Assembly: GCF_964355755.1 (NCBI RefSeq)
Contig: NC_092671.1
Location: 23,455,070-23,519,069, forward strand
DNA length: 64,000 bases
Source: Antedon mediterranea
Lineage: Eukaryota; Echinodermata; Crinoidea; Comatulida; Antedonidae
Reading direction: 5' to 3'
Below the pieces are notes generated by a model. It was not told the origin of the DNA. It made no database searches and saw only the letters and a program-made list of their open reading frames with translations. Shown piece after piece: positions 9,707 through 21,093 of this stretch. The position numbers and the translations under genes were made by a program. The first letter of the stretch is position 1; every line of letters starts with the position of its first letter.

Positions 9707-12700
9707 CTAGATGGTTCGCTCGCGTACCATCTAGGTTGTGTCCACAGATGGTTCTCGAATACACAGTAATTTCAGCGTAAAAAAACTGGCGATTTCAAAT
9801 GTACGTACCGCAGGACTATAAATACATTGTCGTTTTCAGAAACGAATAAACAGACACAATGATTAATGTAGTCAACTAAAATTTGCACACTGGGAATTAG
9901 GCCTACTTCCGAAAGAGAAACTTGTCCTAAAATGTGTCCAAAAAAACTAAAACTGTCCCTGTTATAGTCGATTGAAATAGTCAAGTACATGTAACGATAC
10001 ACCACTACGACGTTTATATTTTGTATAATTACTAATTAATACAATAAACAGTAACCACATTCACAGAAAGAAAATTACAATTCAAATAGCGACCAAAATG
10101 GTTATTACGTACAGTATTTACAATATTGTCAAAGTATCGCAATGCTATATCTCAGTTTTAAGTTTATTCTCAAAGGGCCCATAATAGTCAGGGTCCTCGT
10201 GTATTTCCGTAGGATTTTAATGCCCAAAGTGAGATTTCACTTGATTTCACTTTATTATGGTGCTAGGATACCAAAAGTGCTAACAAATTTTCACGATCCC
10301 GTAACCATGGTAACAGCCCCAAATTCAAAATGGCGACCAAATGACCATATCTCCATAACCCTTTGCTCTATTGACAAGATATTGGCATCAAAATACTCGG
10401 AATGTATATATTTATATTCGTTGTAATAGAACATTTTTACTAAATGCAACCGGAAATGCTATTTTCTGTACTATTGACCCTTGACCTTGACTCGTACTGT
10501 ATCTTAAAAACGGCTGGTCATAGAAATTTTAAAATGGTCTCAAATTGCTCAGACCTTACATATTTATATTTATTGTAACGCAATATTTTGTTAAAAAATG
10601 TCCGGAAGCAAAGTTATTGACCTTTGACATAGAGAAAAGCTTACAAGAATTTTTATTCAGTAGTCTATGGTCATATCTCCATAACCCTTTGGTCTATTGA
10701 CAAGAAATTGGTATCAAAATACTCGGAATATATATATTTATATTCGTTGTAATAGAACATTTTTACTAAATGTAACCGGAAATGCTATTTTTCTGCACTA
10801 TTGACCCTTGACCTTGACTCGGACTGTATCTAAAAAACGGCTGATTATAGAAGTTTAAAAATGGTCTCAAATTGCTCAGACCATACATATTTATATTGAT
10901 TTTAATGCAACATTTTGTTAGAAAATGACCGGAAGTAAAGTTATTGACCTTTGACCTAATAAACATGAACTTTATTTATATAAGCATTTATCTATTTGAG
11001 CATGTATGGTCAATTGTTTGTGGTAGGGATTAAAAACATGAGTTTATACATATTATCATCATTCGAATATTTAATTTCTAATCACATATTTATAGTTTTT
11101 ATATATTTTATAAATAGTATATACTTTATAGTGTAAGCACATTTATCTATGTAAACAACTTTGGAAAATAGTAAAAATTACCGCAAAAATTCATTAATTC
11201 ATCCACTTCACTAAAATGACGTAGCCAAATTGATTCTTCCTGAACTTTTCCTGAAATGTTAATTGCTATACTTTTTACATTTTGGAGCTCCAAAATTGGA
11301 TTAAAACATCTTTAATTACATCAGTACCATGCATTTATTGTGTCAGCATCCTTGTTGCCATTAAGACAGTCAAGGAGTGAGAGTGGTTGATTCTTCAACT
11401 GTTGTACCTTTAATGCTTGTTCTTGAAACATTTTTATATGGAGGTTTCTCATACAGTACATTGAACTTCTGCCGGCCATACATTATTACGTGGTTAGACG
11501 TTCCTTGGTTTTTCTTCTTAGATGTTTCAAGATATGAGAAGCAATCTTTCAATGCTAATATTGACTGCCATTTTGTGAATAATATCCCCAAGCAAAGGGA
11601 CGAATTTAAGGAGTGAGATTGTTAGAAGTGACCAAGAGGTTTTTGATGTTTACAGCATCTTATGATTTTATCTCCTTCAAGCTACAAAATGTTTTTAGTT
11701 TCATTTTCATTTCAGGTATAGTCCACAACCAGACTTTGGTCACAAACTTCAAAAAGCTTCAACTCCTTTTTTTTATTATCTCTGTTTAAGATGTATTTCT
11801 TTACTTCTTTTGAAATTATTACTAAGACAAAGTTAAAAAAAGTGTTGATTTTGTTGATTTGATTTGAAATCTTGAAGGATTTGTGTGTTTTGTGTTGAAG
11901 AGTGAGTTCGATGGGATATCTAGTTCGATTTCCTCCTCCTAAGTAATGCCAACAAGATCACCAACCCATTTTAACTGGTTTTCCTTCTGTTCTAGAGCCT
12001 GATCCGGGAAAAGAGCACTATTTAAATACAGATTTTTTTCTTTACATTCAAATTAATTACAATCTTTTATTCACTGTCATCTAAATGTTAGATGGCAATG
12101 TATCAGACGAGCATATAAATGAAAACCAGTCATGGGCAAAACAAATCTGCAAAATACCTTTCTAATATTATAGGTTATAATTACCATCAAATCTCACTCT
12201 GACATTCACTACTTTTAGCTAAATCAGAAATCTTCAATTAATACGTTTATAGAGGTTCAAAATGGCAATTGAAAACAATATCTGAAAATGTGAGTTTAGA
12301 AAAGAACTGAATGCATAACATAATTATCCTAGTGAACGCCAGGCTAGTGATCTGGAGGTTGTTGGAGTCCCACAATGATGTATTATCCATCCTTGTATGT
12401 AAATAGCTATTCTCTGTGTCAATGGTGAATAACTTTACTTCTGGTCATTTTCTTACAAAATATTGCATTACAATAAATATAAATATGTTTAGTCTCAGCA
12501 ATTTGAGACCATTTTTAAATTTCCATGACCAGCCGTTTTTTAGATACAGTCCGAGTCAAGGTCAAGGGTCACTAGTAAAGAAAAATGGCTTTTCCGGTTA
12601 CATTTAGTCAAAATGGTCTATTACAACGAATATAAATATATTTATTCCGAGTATTTTGATACCAATATCTTGTCAATAGACCAAAGGGTTATGAAGATAT

Positions 12701-13237
12701 GACCAGAGACTACGGAATAAAAATCCTTGTAAACTATTCTCTATGTCAAAGGTCAATAACTTTGCTTCCGGACATTTTTGAACAAAATATTGCATCACAA
12801 TAAATATAAATATATAAGGTCTGAGCAATTTGAGACCATTTTAAAATTTCTATGACAAGCCGTTTTTAAGATACAGAACGAGTCAAGGTCAAGGGTCAAT
12901 AGTACAGAAAAAAGCATTTCCGGTTGCATTTAGTAAAAATGTTCTATTACAACGAATATAAATATATATATTCCGAATATTTTGATACTAATATCTTGTC
13001 AATAGACCAAAGGGTTATGGAGATATGGCCATTTGGTCGCCATTTTGAATTTGGGGCTGTTACCATGGTTACGGGATCTTGAAAATTTGTTACCTAGCAT
13101 TTTTGGTATCCTAGCACCATAATAAAGTAAAATCAAGTGAAATCTCACTTTGGGCATTAAAATCCTACGGAACCCCTATTTTCATACATGAGGAACCTGA
13201 CTATAAATTTACCTACTTGTGTTAAACCATGGAGGGC
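9707..13237 (-). mobile_element. 5'-truncated Helitron copy, split by a foldback element
   Basis: Read on the minus strand, this copy ends with the same hairpin and CTAG as the two Helitrons at 45356-48726: GATGGTACGCGAGCGAACC... then CATCTAG and a T. Sequence identity continues inwards through TGGGCACAACC, AACCATCTGTGG and TTCGAGAA to about 10183, then resumes at 13205-13237 (AAATTTACCTACTTGTGTTA) after a 3 kb insertion. The 5' part of the family is missing. No Rep/helicase frame is present, so it is non-autonomous. Confidence 0.65.
10184..13204. mobile_element. Foldback element with ~780-bp inverted arms
   Basis: The left arm (10184-10970) and right arm (12410-13204) are inverted copies. 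The outer parts match from ATAGTCAGGGTCCTCG through CCGTAGGATTTTAATGCCC, ACCATGGTAACAGCCCCAAA and TGACCATATCTCCATAACCC. Each arm holds two tandem copies of a ~320-bp unit that carries CTATTGACAAGATATTGG, AATAGAACATTTTTACTAAA and a TGACCCTTGACCTTGAC motif. The arms have collected substitutions and small indels. The centre (10971-12409) is single copy. It contains a minus-strand open frame 11370-11591 bordered by a direct repeat AAGGAGTGAGA (11371, 11608), which I cannot identify. The element interrupts a Helitron copy. Confidence 0.75.
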
Positions 13238-13279
13238 TCATAAATTTGAGTAAAGCACAGGATTGGTCATTTTGGAGTT

Positions 13280-13357
13280 TATAGCACTTACACAGCTATT
13301 TGTTTGCTATTAATTGCTGTATCATATATAGCAATTACACAGCTATTTGTTTGCTAT
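13280..13357 (+). repeat. 56-bp satellite, left part
   Basis: Diverged copies of the CAGCTATTTGTTTGCTATTA unit. The array stops abruptly at TTTGCTAT, where element A begins, and resumes at 14620. Confidence 0.8.
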
Positions 13358-14619
13358 GACGTGATTTCGATACAAGTCGGCCCTAAACCGTCTCGGCCAA
13401 AGTCAAGTCGGCCAAAGTCAAGTCGGCCCCAAGTCAAGTCGGCCTCAAGTCAAGTCGGCCTCAAGTAAACTCGGCCTCAAGTCAACTCGGCCTCAAGACA
13501 ACTCGGCCTCACGTCAACTCGGCCTCACGTCAACTCAGCCAAAAAATAATCGGTCAACTCGGCCCCGTTAAAGTATGCAATGCAAAAGGTGCAAAGGAAG
13601 GGGATTGATAAAATAATATTTCTTCACATTTTATTACCTATGAATAATTCTGACTTTTAATGAATATTAATATTTAGACAATAATACTTTTAGCAAAAAA
13701 AAAAAAGAAGGATTTCACCAATTTTTCTTTATTTACGTTTAATAAAATTTCAAATTGCACAAATTGTTCTGAAATTGCGCATAACAAACAATTGATTAAT
13801 AAGCTAGAATTCATACTACAGTATTATTAATGATTACGGTACAATATGAACATTTGGATAATAAATAGGAACACATTGTAGGCATACACCCAATATGATG
13901 ATGCACGTACGTGGGCGCGTATGTTCGTTCGTGCGTCAAAATTCAATAAACATGTCCGATATGCGAGGACATATATTAGGTGTAATAAGATTGTTTGGTT
14001 GAATCATTGAGGTATTAATTAATGTTAACTCTATGGTTGAATCATGCGTATATTTCTTCAGTGTATGCATTTGATTAGGCGACAACATCTGAAACCAATT
14101 TGTAGCTGCGCCTCCCTGTGCCTTTGACAGCTATTTCGATATCTACAACTGCTACGTGTTTTCGCTGACCGGGGATTCCCCTTTTTTTTAAATGCAAATC
14201 ATGGACAAAAACGATATGTACAGTACGATCATTTTTCTATGGCCAAATGGTGGAACCATGGAGCTATAATAGCTCCATGATGGTCTTCGATTTACTAAAA
14301 TGTGGTACCTGCACGTGTTTTTGTAAAACGCGGGTACTTCTATTCATATCGGCAATGATGTCATTTTTTTATTTTCTTATTTTCTTATTTCTTAATTTTT
14401 TTTAAAGAGTGGATAGTAATAATCATAATAATATTAAGCACTTTTTGCGTTCAATACTTTATTGTGGCCGAGTTGACCGATTAGTTTTTGGCCGAGTTGA
14501 CGTGAGGCCGAGTTGACTTGAGGCCGACTTTACGTGGGGCCGACTTGACTTTGGCCGAGACTGTTTGGGGTCGACTTGACTTTGGCCGAGACTGTTTGGG
14601 GTCGACTTGACCTGCACCC
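13358..14619. mobile_element. P-like array-ended element A (AGTCGGCC type)
   Basis: Both ends are arrays of ~16-bp units in opposite orientation. Left (13369-13565): AAGTCGGCCCTAAAC, then repeats such as AACTCGGCCTCACGTC. Right (14463-14613): GGCCGAGTTGACGTGAGG and GGCCGACTTGACTTTGG repeats. The outermost ~40 bases form a terminal inverted repeat with a few mismatches. The interior has GGGGATTCCCC (14170) next to a GACC/GTCAGC-like flank, a perfect hairpin CATGGAGCTA-TAA-TAGCTCCATG (14257-14279) and a stretch related to elements B and C in reverse order. No coding frame remains. It interrupts the 56-bp satellite; a clean target duplication is not visible. Confidence 0.75.
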
Positions 14620-14982
14620 ATCAGGTATAGCAATTATACAGCTATTTGTTTGCTATTATTGCTGTATCCGGTATCAGGTATAGCAATTATACAGCTATTT
14701 GTTTGCTATTATTTGCTATTATTGCAGTATCAGGTATAGCAATTATACAGCTATTTGTTTGCTATTATTGCTGTATCCGGTATCGGGTATAGCAATTATA
14801 CAGCTATTTGTTTGCTATTATTGCTGTATCCGGTATCAGGTATAGCAATTACACAGCTATTTGTTTGCTATTATTTGCTATTATTGCAGTATCAGGTATA
14901 GCAATTATACAGCTATTTGTTTGCTATTATTTGCTATTATTGCTGTATCAGGTATAGCAATTATACAGCTATTTGTTTGCTA
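14620..14982 (+). repeat. 56-bp satellite, middle part
   Basis: Tandem units with the core ATCAGGTATAGCAATTATAC and AGCTATTTGTTTGCTATTAT. Some carry an additional TGTATCCGG variant. The array is cut by element E at the dinucleotide TA. Confidence 0.9.
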
Positions 14983-15458
14983 CTCTCTTAAATTGGTCGA
15001 CTGAATATTCAATCGATACGGTTGATTTTTCAACTTTTGGCCGACTGTGAGTAGGGACAAATCGGATTGATTGAAATAACGATTGAAGATTTTCAATCGA
15101 TTCAAAGATTGAAAAATTTCAAACTAAGAAGATTGGAAAAATTATTTTTTCAACCAAAATCGATTGACTTTTTTGTTTAAATACGATGCTTAAAAAAGAT
15201 ACGTTTCTTATATATATTCCATTTTGATTTTATTGAACATAACAGTATATTACAATAGTCAAGACACTGCTGTAGTCTTTGTCTTTCAGTAGTATAATTA
15301 TAAATTCAAAAACTATCTTATATGCCTTGGTGATATACCCTAATTCTTGGGAGGGCATCTACAAAGTCCACAAATATCATTCAGGAAAATATAGTGCAGC
15401 CTAAATAAAAGCCCAACCATGGCTTCTATAATGTGTCTGAATGAAAGTACATGTTGAG

Positions 15459-15539
15459 TTATGATGACCGTCCAATTGACAATAAATATGGCTGTGCAAA
15501 TTTTTGACCTGCATACTCTTTTCTAACATCTGTTGCATC
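15459..15539 (-). pseudogene. Possible further exon in element E
   Basis: After CTTACAG on the minus strand, an open 81-base segment encodes DATDVRKEYAGQKFAQPYLL and ends S-I-G-R-S-S with TAA. A short exon-like piece (15823-15867, S-M-N-Q-I-R-S-C-E-F) lies upstream, but its donor phase does not join this one without a stop. This is a weak call made on splice-site context and composition only. Confidence 0.25.
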
Positions 15540-16001
15540 CTGTAAGAATAACAAAAAGCATAACAAACTGTTATTTATCATAAAATATTTGATAAATGTA
15601 CGCATCTTTAGTAGTAGTACTGTACTATCTTTATCATTGATAATTTTTTATTTTCAATATGGTCTTAAAAAGCAACGGTGAATAGTTTTGCTATTCAATA
15701 TTATCAGAAAAGAGTATCATATAAAACTCTTTTCTCTAATTTAAGTAAATTTTGACATTCGTAATTTTTAAAATGAAAATAAAAACTGTACTATTAATTA
15801 ATATGCTTACATGGATATGTTGAATGAACAAATTCACAGCTTCTGATTTGGTTCATGCTCTGTAGAAGATTGAGACATATAGTATGCTTCATATAAATCA
15901 GCATAACAAGACCATTATATAGGCCTAGTGCACAAAATAAATTATAAAACATTAATAATAGTAACACAAATAGTAAAAATAATAGGCTAGTTCAGATTCA
16001 G

Positions 16002-16297
16002 TCAAGCCACCAATAATTAGGCAATCTTTTTCTAGCATCATGTCGGTATGTCGAGTAGTTTCTTCTAGGTTGGAAATATTTTTTAATCCAGTCCCTGTTC
16101 AGTTTTAAAGCTTAAAAAACACGAATTTATACACAATTGACATGTATAAATACAGTGATTTAAATACAGATATACAACATATTATTATTACTTACTATCA
16201 AAAAATAAATATAAATCGTTCAAGATGATGTCCATGTTGTTATTGTGAATGATTGCAGCCCGAAACATCATTGACATTGTGTAGTCAAGCATTTTTC
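16002..16297 (-). pseudogene. Exon-like segments of an unidentified protein inside element E
   Basis: On the minus strand, an acceptor (GCACAG|G) at 16298 opens a segment to 16196 that reads GKMLDYTMSMMFRAAIIHNN and continues hydrophobic/acidic to a donor (GATA|GTAAGT). A second segment starts after GAACAG at 16094 and reads in phase D-W-I-K-K-Y-F-Q-P-R-R-N-Y-S-T-Y-R-H-D-A-R-K-R, ending with a TGA at 16002. The joined frame looks like protein rather than chance, with a basic C-terminal tail. I do not recognise the family. Its position within the inverted ends suggests the transposase or an accessory protein of element E. Confidence 0.4.
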
Positions 16298-17340
16298 CTG
16301 TGCAATAGATAGAAATAATATGTTTCTACTAAATGTTATAGTACTGTACAGTTTACAGTATACACAGTATAGCCTATCGTCATTATTTATTAATATTATA
16401 ATTATTAATTATATCATAATTTATTGGTAGGACGCCTAGGCTAGGCCCTACTAGAGGTTCTAGCTATAGGCCTCTAGGGCCTAGTCTAGGAAATAGTATT
16501 AAAGTAGGGCCTAGGCTTAGTAACTAGGCTAGGCCTATTTATTAGACCTAGCTCTTCTCCAGCTAGACCTACTAGTTATGCCTAGCCTACTAGGCTAGTA
16601 CTAGCCTAGGCTAGCTAGGGTAGGCCTAGAGAACGTCATCAAGAATTACAAAGTAACGTTTTTTTAGTATTCATTAAAATTGTTTATACAATGGAAATGC
16701 CTATTCAACTAGGCTAGGCCTAGCCTAGATAGAATAATATTCAAGGCATAGCACATTTGATTTAGTAAATTTAACCTAGGCTACTCACTAGCTAGGCCTA
16801 TAGCCTAACTCGGTAACCGGCAAAAATAAACTCGAGCCGTAACCGTACACCACACTCGCTGCTGTCACGTCAACTAGCCTACTAACTAGATCTGTGCTGT
16901 GGCCAGAAAATGTGCGCGGTGGTGGTGGTGTGAATGTAGGCCTCAATGTAGCGTATGCCTTAGATTCAATTTAAAATAAATGATTACCAACCTTCTAAAA
17001 TAGATATTGATTCAATTGGTATATGTTACGAATACGGTAGCTCGTAAATTGTCGGCAAAGAATCTAAAATACGATCGAAGTGCATGAAGACACTGACTCT
17101 GAAGATCAGGCGGGCGGGAAGCGAGGAGAGGGAAGACAAACTTTTGTTGTCCGCGCGCTTTCACGTCACAATATATTAGGCGCTGATTGGATGTTGTAAT
17201 CAAACTTTCTATCAGTTGAAACTTTATTTTCAACTGGAGCGTATTTCACGTTCATGAATACCATATTCAGTCTAAAAAGTTTGGTTTTAATCATCAAACG
17301 TAAATACGATCGAAATTTCCAATCGATGAATTTAAGAGAG

Positions 17341-18375
17341 TATTATTTGCTATTATTGCTGTATCAGGTATAGCAATTATACAGCTATTTGTTTGCTACT
17401 ATTTGCTATTATTGCTGTATCAGGTATAGCAATTATACAGCTATTTGTTTGCTATTATTTGCTATTATTGCAGTATCAGGTATAGCAATTATACAGCTAT
17501 TTGTTTGCTATTATTTGCTATTATTGCAGTATCAGGTATAGCAATTATACAGCTATTTGTTTGCTATTATTTGCTATTTTTGCAATTACACAGCTATTTG
17601 TTTGCTATTATTGCTGTATCAGGTATAGCAATTATACAGCTATTTGTTTGCTACTATTTGCTATTATTGCTGTATCAGGTATAGCAATTATACAGCTATT
17701 TGTTTGCTATTATTGCAGTATCAGGTATAGCAATTATACAGCTATTTGTTTGCTATTATTTGCTATTTTTGCAATTACACAGCTATTTGTTTGCTATTAT
17801 TGCTGTATCAGGTATAGCAATTATACAGCTATTTGTTTGCTATTATTTGCTATTTTTGCAATTACACAGCTATTTGTTTGCTATTATTGCTGTATCAGGT
17901 ATAGCAATTATACAGCTATTTGTTTGCTATTATTTGCTATTATTGCAGTATCAGGTATAGCAATTATACAGCTATTTGTTTGCTATTATTTGCTATTATT
18001 GCTGTATTAGGTATAGCAATTATACAGCTATTTGTTTGCTATTATTTGCTATTATTGCTGTATTAGGTATAGCAATTATACAGCTATTTGTTTGCTATTA
18101 TTTGCTATTTTTGCAATTACACAGCTATTTCTTTGCTATTATTTGCTATTATTGCTGTATCAGGTATAGCAATTATACAGCTATTTGTTTGCTATTATTT
18201 GCTATTATTGCAGTATCAGGTATAGCAATTATACAGCTATTTGTTTGCTATTATTTGCTATTATTGCAGTATCAGGTATAGCAATTACACAGCTATTTGT
18301 TTGCTATTATTTGCTATTATTGCAGTATCAGGTATAGCAATTATACAGCTATTTGTTTGCTATTATTTGCTATTA
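17341..18375 (+). repeat. 56-bp satellite, main array
   Basis: About 18-20 tandem units. The full unit is 56 bp (for example 17471 to 17527); shorter variants contain TATTTTTGCAATTACACAGC. Because 56 is not a multiple of 3 and the unit has no stop in any + frame, the array is open in all three forward frames, giving overlapping pseudo-ORFs (17445-18281) that read YSNYTAICLLLFAI over and over. These are not genes. Confidence 0.95.
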
Positions 18376-20238
18376 GTCATAGTCATATATACTTTATTGT
18401 CCATTTAAAAAACAGAAATGTGATTTGAAAACTGGCAAAATACAAAAATATAAAATACAATTTACAAAAACACACACAAAAAGTTAAGAGGCTAAAAATT
18501 GTTAAAATTAGATAAAAATTATTATTATTTAATTATATTATATGATTTATTATTATATTGAACTAACGATGATTTAAAGTTTATATAAAAGCATTAAAAC
18601 TATAAAAATAAGCAAAAGCGGTTACATTTTACCTTTGTACTCTGGAGTTATATAAGTGTATAGCATTAGGTACAAACGAGCACCTAAACCGTTTTGTTTT
18701 GGTATTAAGTGCACGTAGTCTTATGCCAGAATTCATGAGAGCAAATTGTTTGTGAAGAGGATGTGTTTCATCATCAATGATACTTTTTACTTTTTTTAAC
18801 ACATTTTCTTTATACAAGGATTCAACATCAGGTAAGTGCTCTCCTACTAGTCTAATTGCTCTATTTCCTATTCGATTAAGTTTAATTTTATCTTTTTGCA
18901 TTGTATTACCATAAAAACAAACATTACAAAAAAGTATTACACTGAGAATTACAGAGTTATAAAACAATTTAAGTATAGTTTTGTCAATTTGTAGGTACTT
19001 AATTTTTCTTAAAATAAACATCCTTTGGTTGGCTTTGCATGTGGCTTTATTTACATTTTTATCCAATTTAGCTTATTGTCAATTATACAACCCAGATATT
19101 TGTACTCATTTACTACTTCAATCTCATTTTCATTTATAATCAGAGGTTCTAAGGGTTCTTTAATTTTCCTAAAATCAATTTGCATTTCTTTTGTTTTCTT
19201 TATGTTTAGTTTCAGGTTGTTATTGCAGCACCAGTGATAAAAATCACATCCTAGTTGTCTATAGCTTGTTTCATCATTGCCAGTAATGTATCCAGTGATG
19301 ACTGTGTCATCTGCATATTTTACTATACAACATTCATTTGAATTGGCTCTGAAACTGCTGGTGAACAGTGAAAACAACATTGGGGAGATAACAGACCCTT
19401 GTGGCATGCCAATGCTAACAGTTCTTTTATCAGATAAAATACCGTTTAGTTTAACATACTGGAACCTTTTTGTTAAGAAATTATATATCCATGAAGTCAA
19501 TGTGTCGTTTACGTTCATTTCTTTAAGTTTGCGTACTAATGAACCAGGTTCAACGGTATTAAAAGCACTAGAAAAATCTATATACAAACATCTTACATAT
19601 GATTTAGGCACATCTAAATGTTGGTAAATATTATGTAAGTGGAAGAGCACAGCATCTTCAACACTTCTATTACTCTGATAGGCAAATTGGAGAGGATCGA
19701 GAAACAATTTGGTCTGATCAAGCAACTGCCTAAGTACAATCTTTTCTAGGCACTTACCAACATTGGATGTGATAGCTATTGGCCTATAGTCATTAAGTTC
19801 CTTGGGATTTTTTATCTTAGGAATAGGTGAGATACAGGCCGTTTTCCATTGATTGGGCACTGTACCACTTGCTAAACTCTCATTAAAAGGTTTGGTATAT
19901 ATCGGTGCCAACTCTTGGTTGCAGTATTTAATAACACGATTTCCAATTCCATCAGGGCCAGTACTTTTACCAGGCTTTACTTTGGCGAATACATTACGCA
20001 CATCAACTACATTTATGACTGCATTGTTTACTAATGAAGTCTCATTTTCGCGGATTTCTGTGTCTTCATTTTCATTTTTGGTAACTAATATCTCGGATTC
20101 AAAACGACAGAAAAAGTTGTTTAAGTCATTAGCGAAGTTCTCACTTCCATGTACACGCAATATGGTTTCTTTGTAGCCAGTTAGTGTTTTAATTGCTTTC
20201 CATGCTGCTTTAGGATTTTTGTCTTTAAATTTATTTTT
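18376..20238 (-). mobile_element. Rex1/CR1-like non-LTR retrotransposon, 5'-truncated
   Basis: The minus-strand copy ends at its 3' side with a TATGACTATGAC repeat (18376-18388 on +), a microsatellite tail typical of CR1-group elements. Its 5' side is truncated inside the region before RT, about 20238. It landed in the satellite: the left flank is satellite, and the right flank TTTATTGCTGTATAAGC (20241-20275) looks like a decayed satellite unit. The coding part is listed separately. Confidence 0.8.
18629..20232 (-). pseudogene. Reverse transcriptase of the Rex1/CR1-like element, one frameshift
   Basis: From about 20232 the minus frame covers the pre-RT linker and RT: GKSTGPDGIGNRVIKYC, WKTACISPIPK, NDYRPIAITSNVGKCLEK, LDPLQFAYQSNRSVEDA, YIDFSSAFNTVEP (first catalytic D), GMPQGSVISPMLFSLFT, KYADDTVI (catalytic DD), then LNIKKTKEMQIDFRK and YKYLG. 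Near 19055 one base is missing, where N-W should be followed by D-K-N; the second frame (19066-18629) continues with the C-terminal CKANQRMFILRKIK part and ends at a TAA. The endonuclease domain is absent through truncation. The D-F-S-S-A-F-N-T and EMQIDFR signatures are Rex1-like. Apart from the frameshift and truncation it is well preserved, hence fairly young. Confidence 0.85.
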
Positions 20239-20288
20239 TATTTATTGCTGTATAAGCAAAGATTGTATAGCGTCAAGTTCAATATTGT

Positions 20289-20603
20289 GGGTGAGTGGCC
20301 GAGCGGTTAAGACAGTGGAACCGTAATCACGTAGCCATAACATCGGCAGGGGTTCGAGGCTCACTCACTCGATGGTTCTGGTGGTAGAACGAGTCTTCTC
20401 GGATAAGGACTATAAACCGTAGGTCCAGTGTACACAACTTGCTCGTGTGCACTTTAAAGAACCTAGTACATCTTTCGAGACGAGTAGGGGGTTACCCCGG
20501 TGTATTAGTACATCACAGCCACTGATCACCAACTGGGTCCTCTGGGAGACCAGTCTTTGACTGAAGAGGTTACCCAGTATAAATATATATTTCAATCAAT
20601 CAA
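20289..20603 (+). mobile_element. tRNA-derived SINE
   Basis: The head resembles a type II (Ser/Leu-like) tRNA, with an A box GTGGCCGAGCGGTTAA (about 20294) and a B box GGGTTCGAGGCTC (about 20349), the internal RNA polymerase III promoter. The anticodon arm does not fold well, so it is not a working tRNA gene. The body contains GGATAAGGACTATAAACC, GTGTGCACTTTAAAGAACC and CACAGCCACTGATCACC, a layout like conserved central domains shared by animal SINEs; I do not assign a family. It ends in a TCAATCAATCAATT tail. Confidence 0.7.
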
Positions 20604-21093
20604 TTGAAAATCGAAACGTGGCAGGCTGAAGGCGCTTGACCTTTGACAAGATTGCCTAAAATTTTAAATTTTTTAGTTTTTAACTTTACAATACTTAGTG
20701 TTGTATATTCTGGTACAGCCGCTCCATAATCTCTTTGCTTTTCTTCCTTATATCTTTACTCATATTAAACGTTTTACTAACAAATTTTATTTATATTTTT
20801 GCTTTATGTACACGTTAACTTATGATCAAATAACAATTTTCTCATCGCAACTTGTACAATGTAATTTAGAAAACTACAACCATTTTTCAATAAACATAGG
20901 CCTAGGGAGGACACATCATACAACGTACATTTCTAGCCTAACAAATTTTTCAAAACTTTCTATTATTTAAAAGTCAAAGATAGCCAGGTCTCGGGTCCAT
21001 TCTATTGTCGCCACAGATTGATATCTTCATCAGTACTTCTATGAATGGACGATTAGGTGGGAACACGAACGCTAGTTGATCATACCGAATACA
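20604..21093. other. Noncoding spacer between SINE and element B
   Basis: Nothing recognisable apart from AT-rich sequence and one TAGGCCTAGG word near 20900. Confidence 0.4.

Larger units (their letters stand above)
14983..17340. mobile_element. Element E: TA-flanked DNA transposon with CTCTCTTAAATT inverted ends
   Basis: The ends are a perfect 12-bp inverted repeat CTCTCTTAAATT...AATTTAAGAGAG bounded by TA on both sides (14981-82, 17341-42), inside the satellite, so the insertion is exact. Subterminal regions are rich in words such as TTCAATCGATT and GATTGAAAA. The middle holds a CTAGGCC-rich tract (16430-16820). Exon-like segments on the minus strand are listed separately. A TA target duplication fits Tc1/mariner-type and ISL2EU-type elements; the coding remains do not decide between them. 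Confidence 0.7.

Noticed and set aside
17445-18281. Four long overlapping + frames (79-169 codons) with repeated hydrophobic peptides
   Set aside because: They are translations of the 56-bp satellite, which lacks stops in all forward frames; no start context or family match.
19277-20176. Plus-strand frames opposite the Rex1-like RT, and 43223-43610 opposite the CR1-like RT
   Set aside because: Antisense shadows of well-supported RT frames.
20289-20370. A tRNA-Ser/Leu gene
   Set aside because: A and B boxes are present, but the anticodon arm folds poorly and the sequence runs on into a SINE body and tail.
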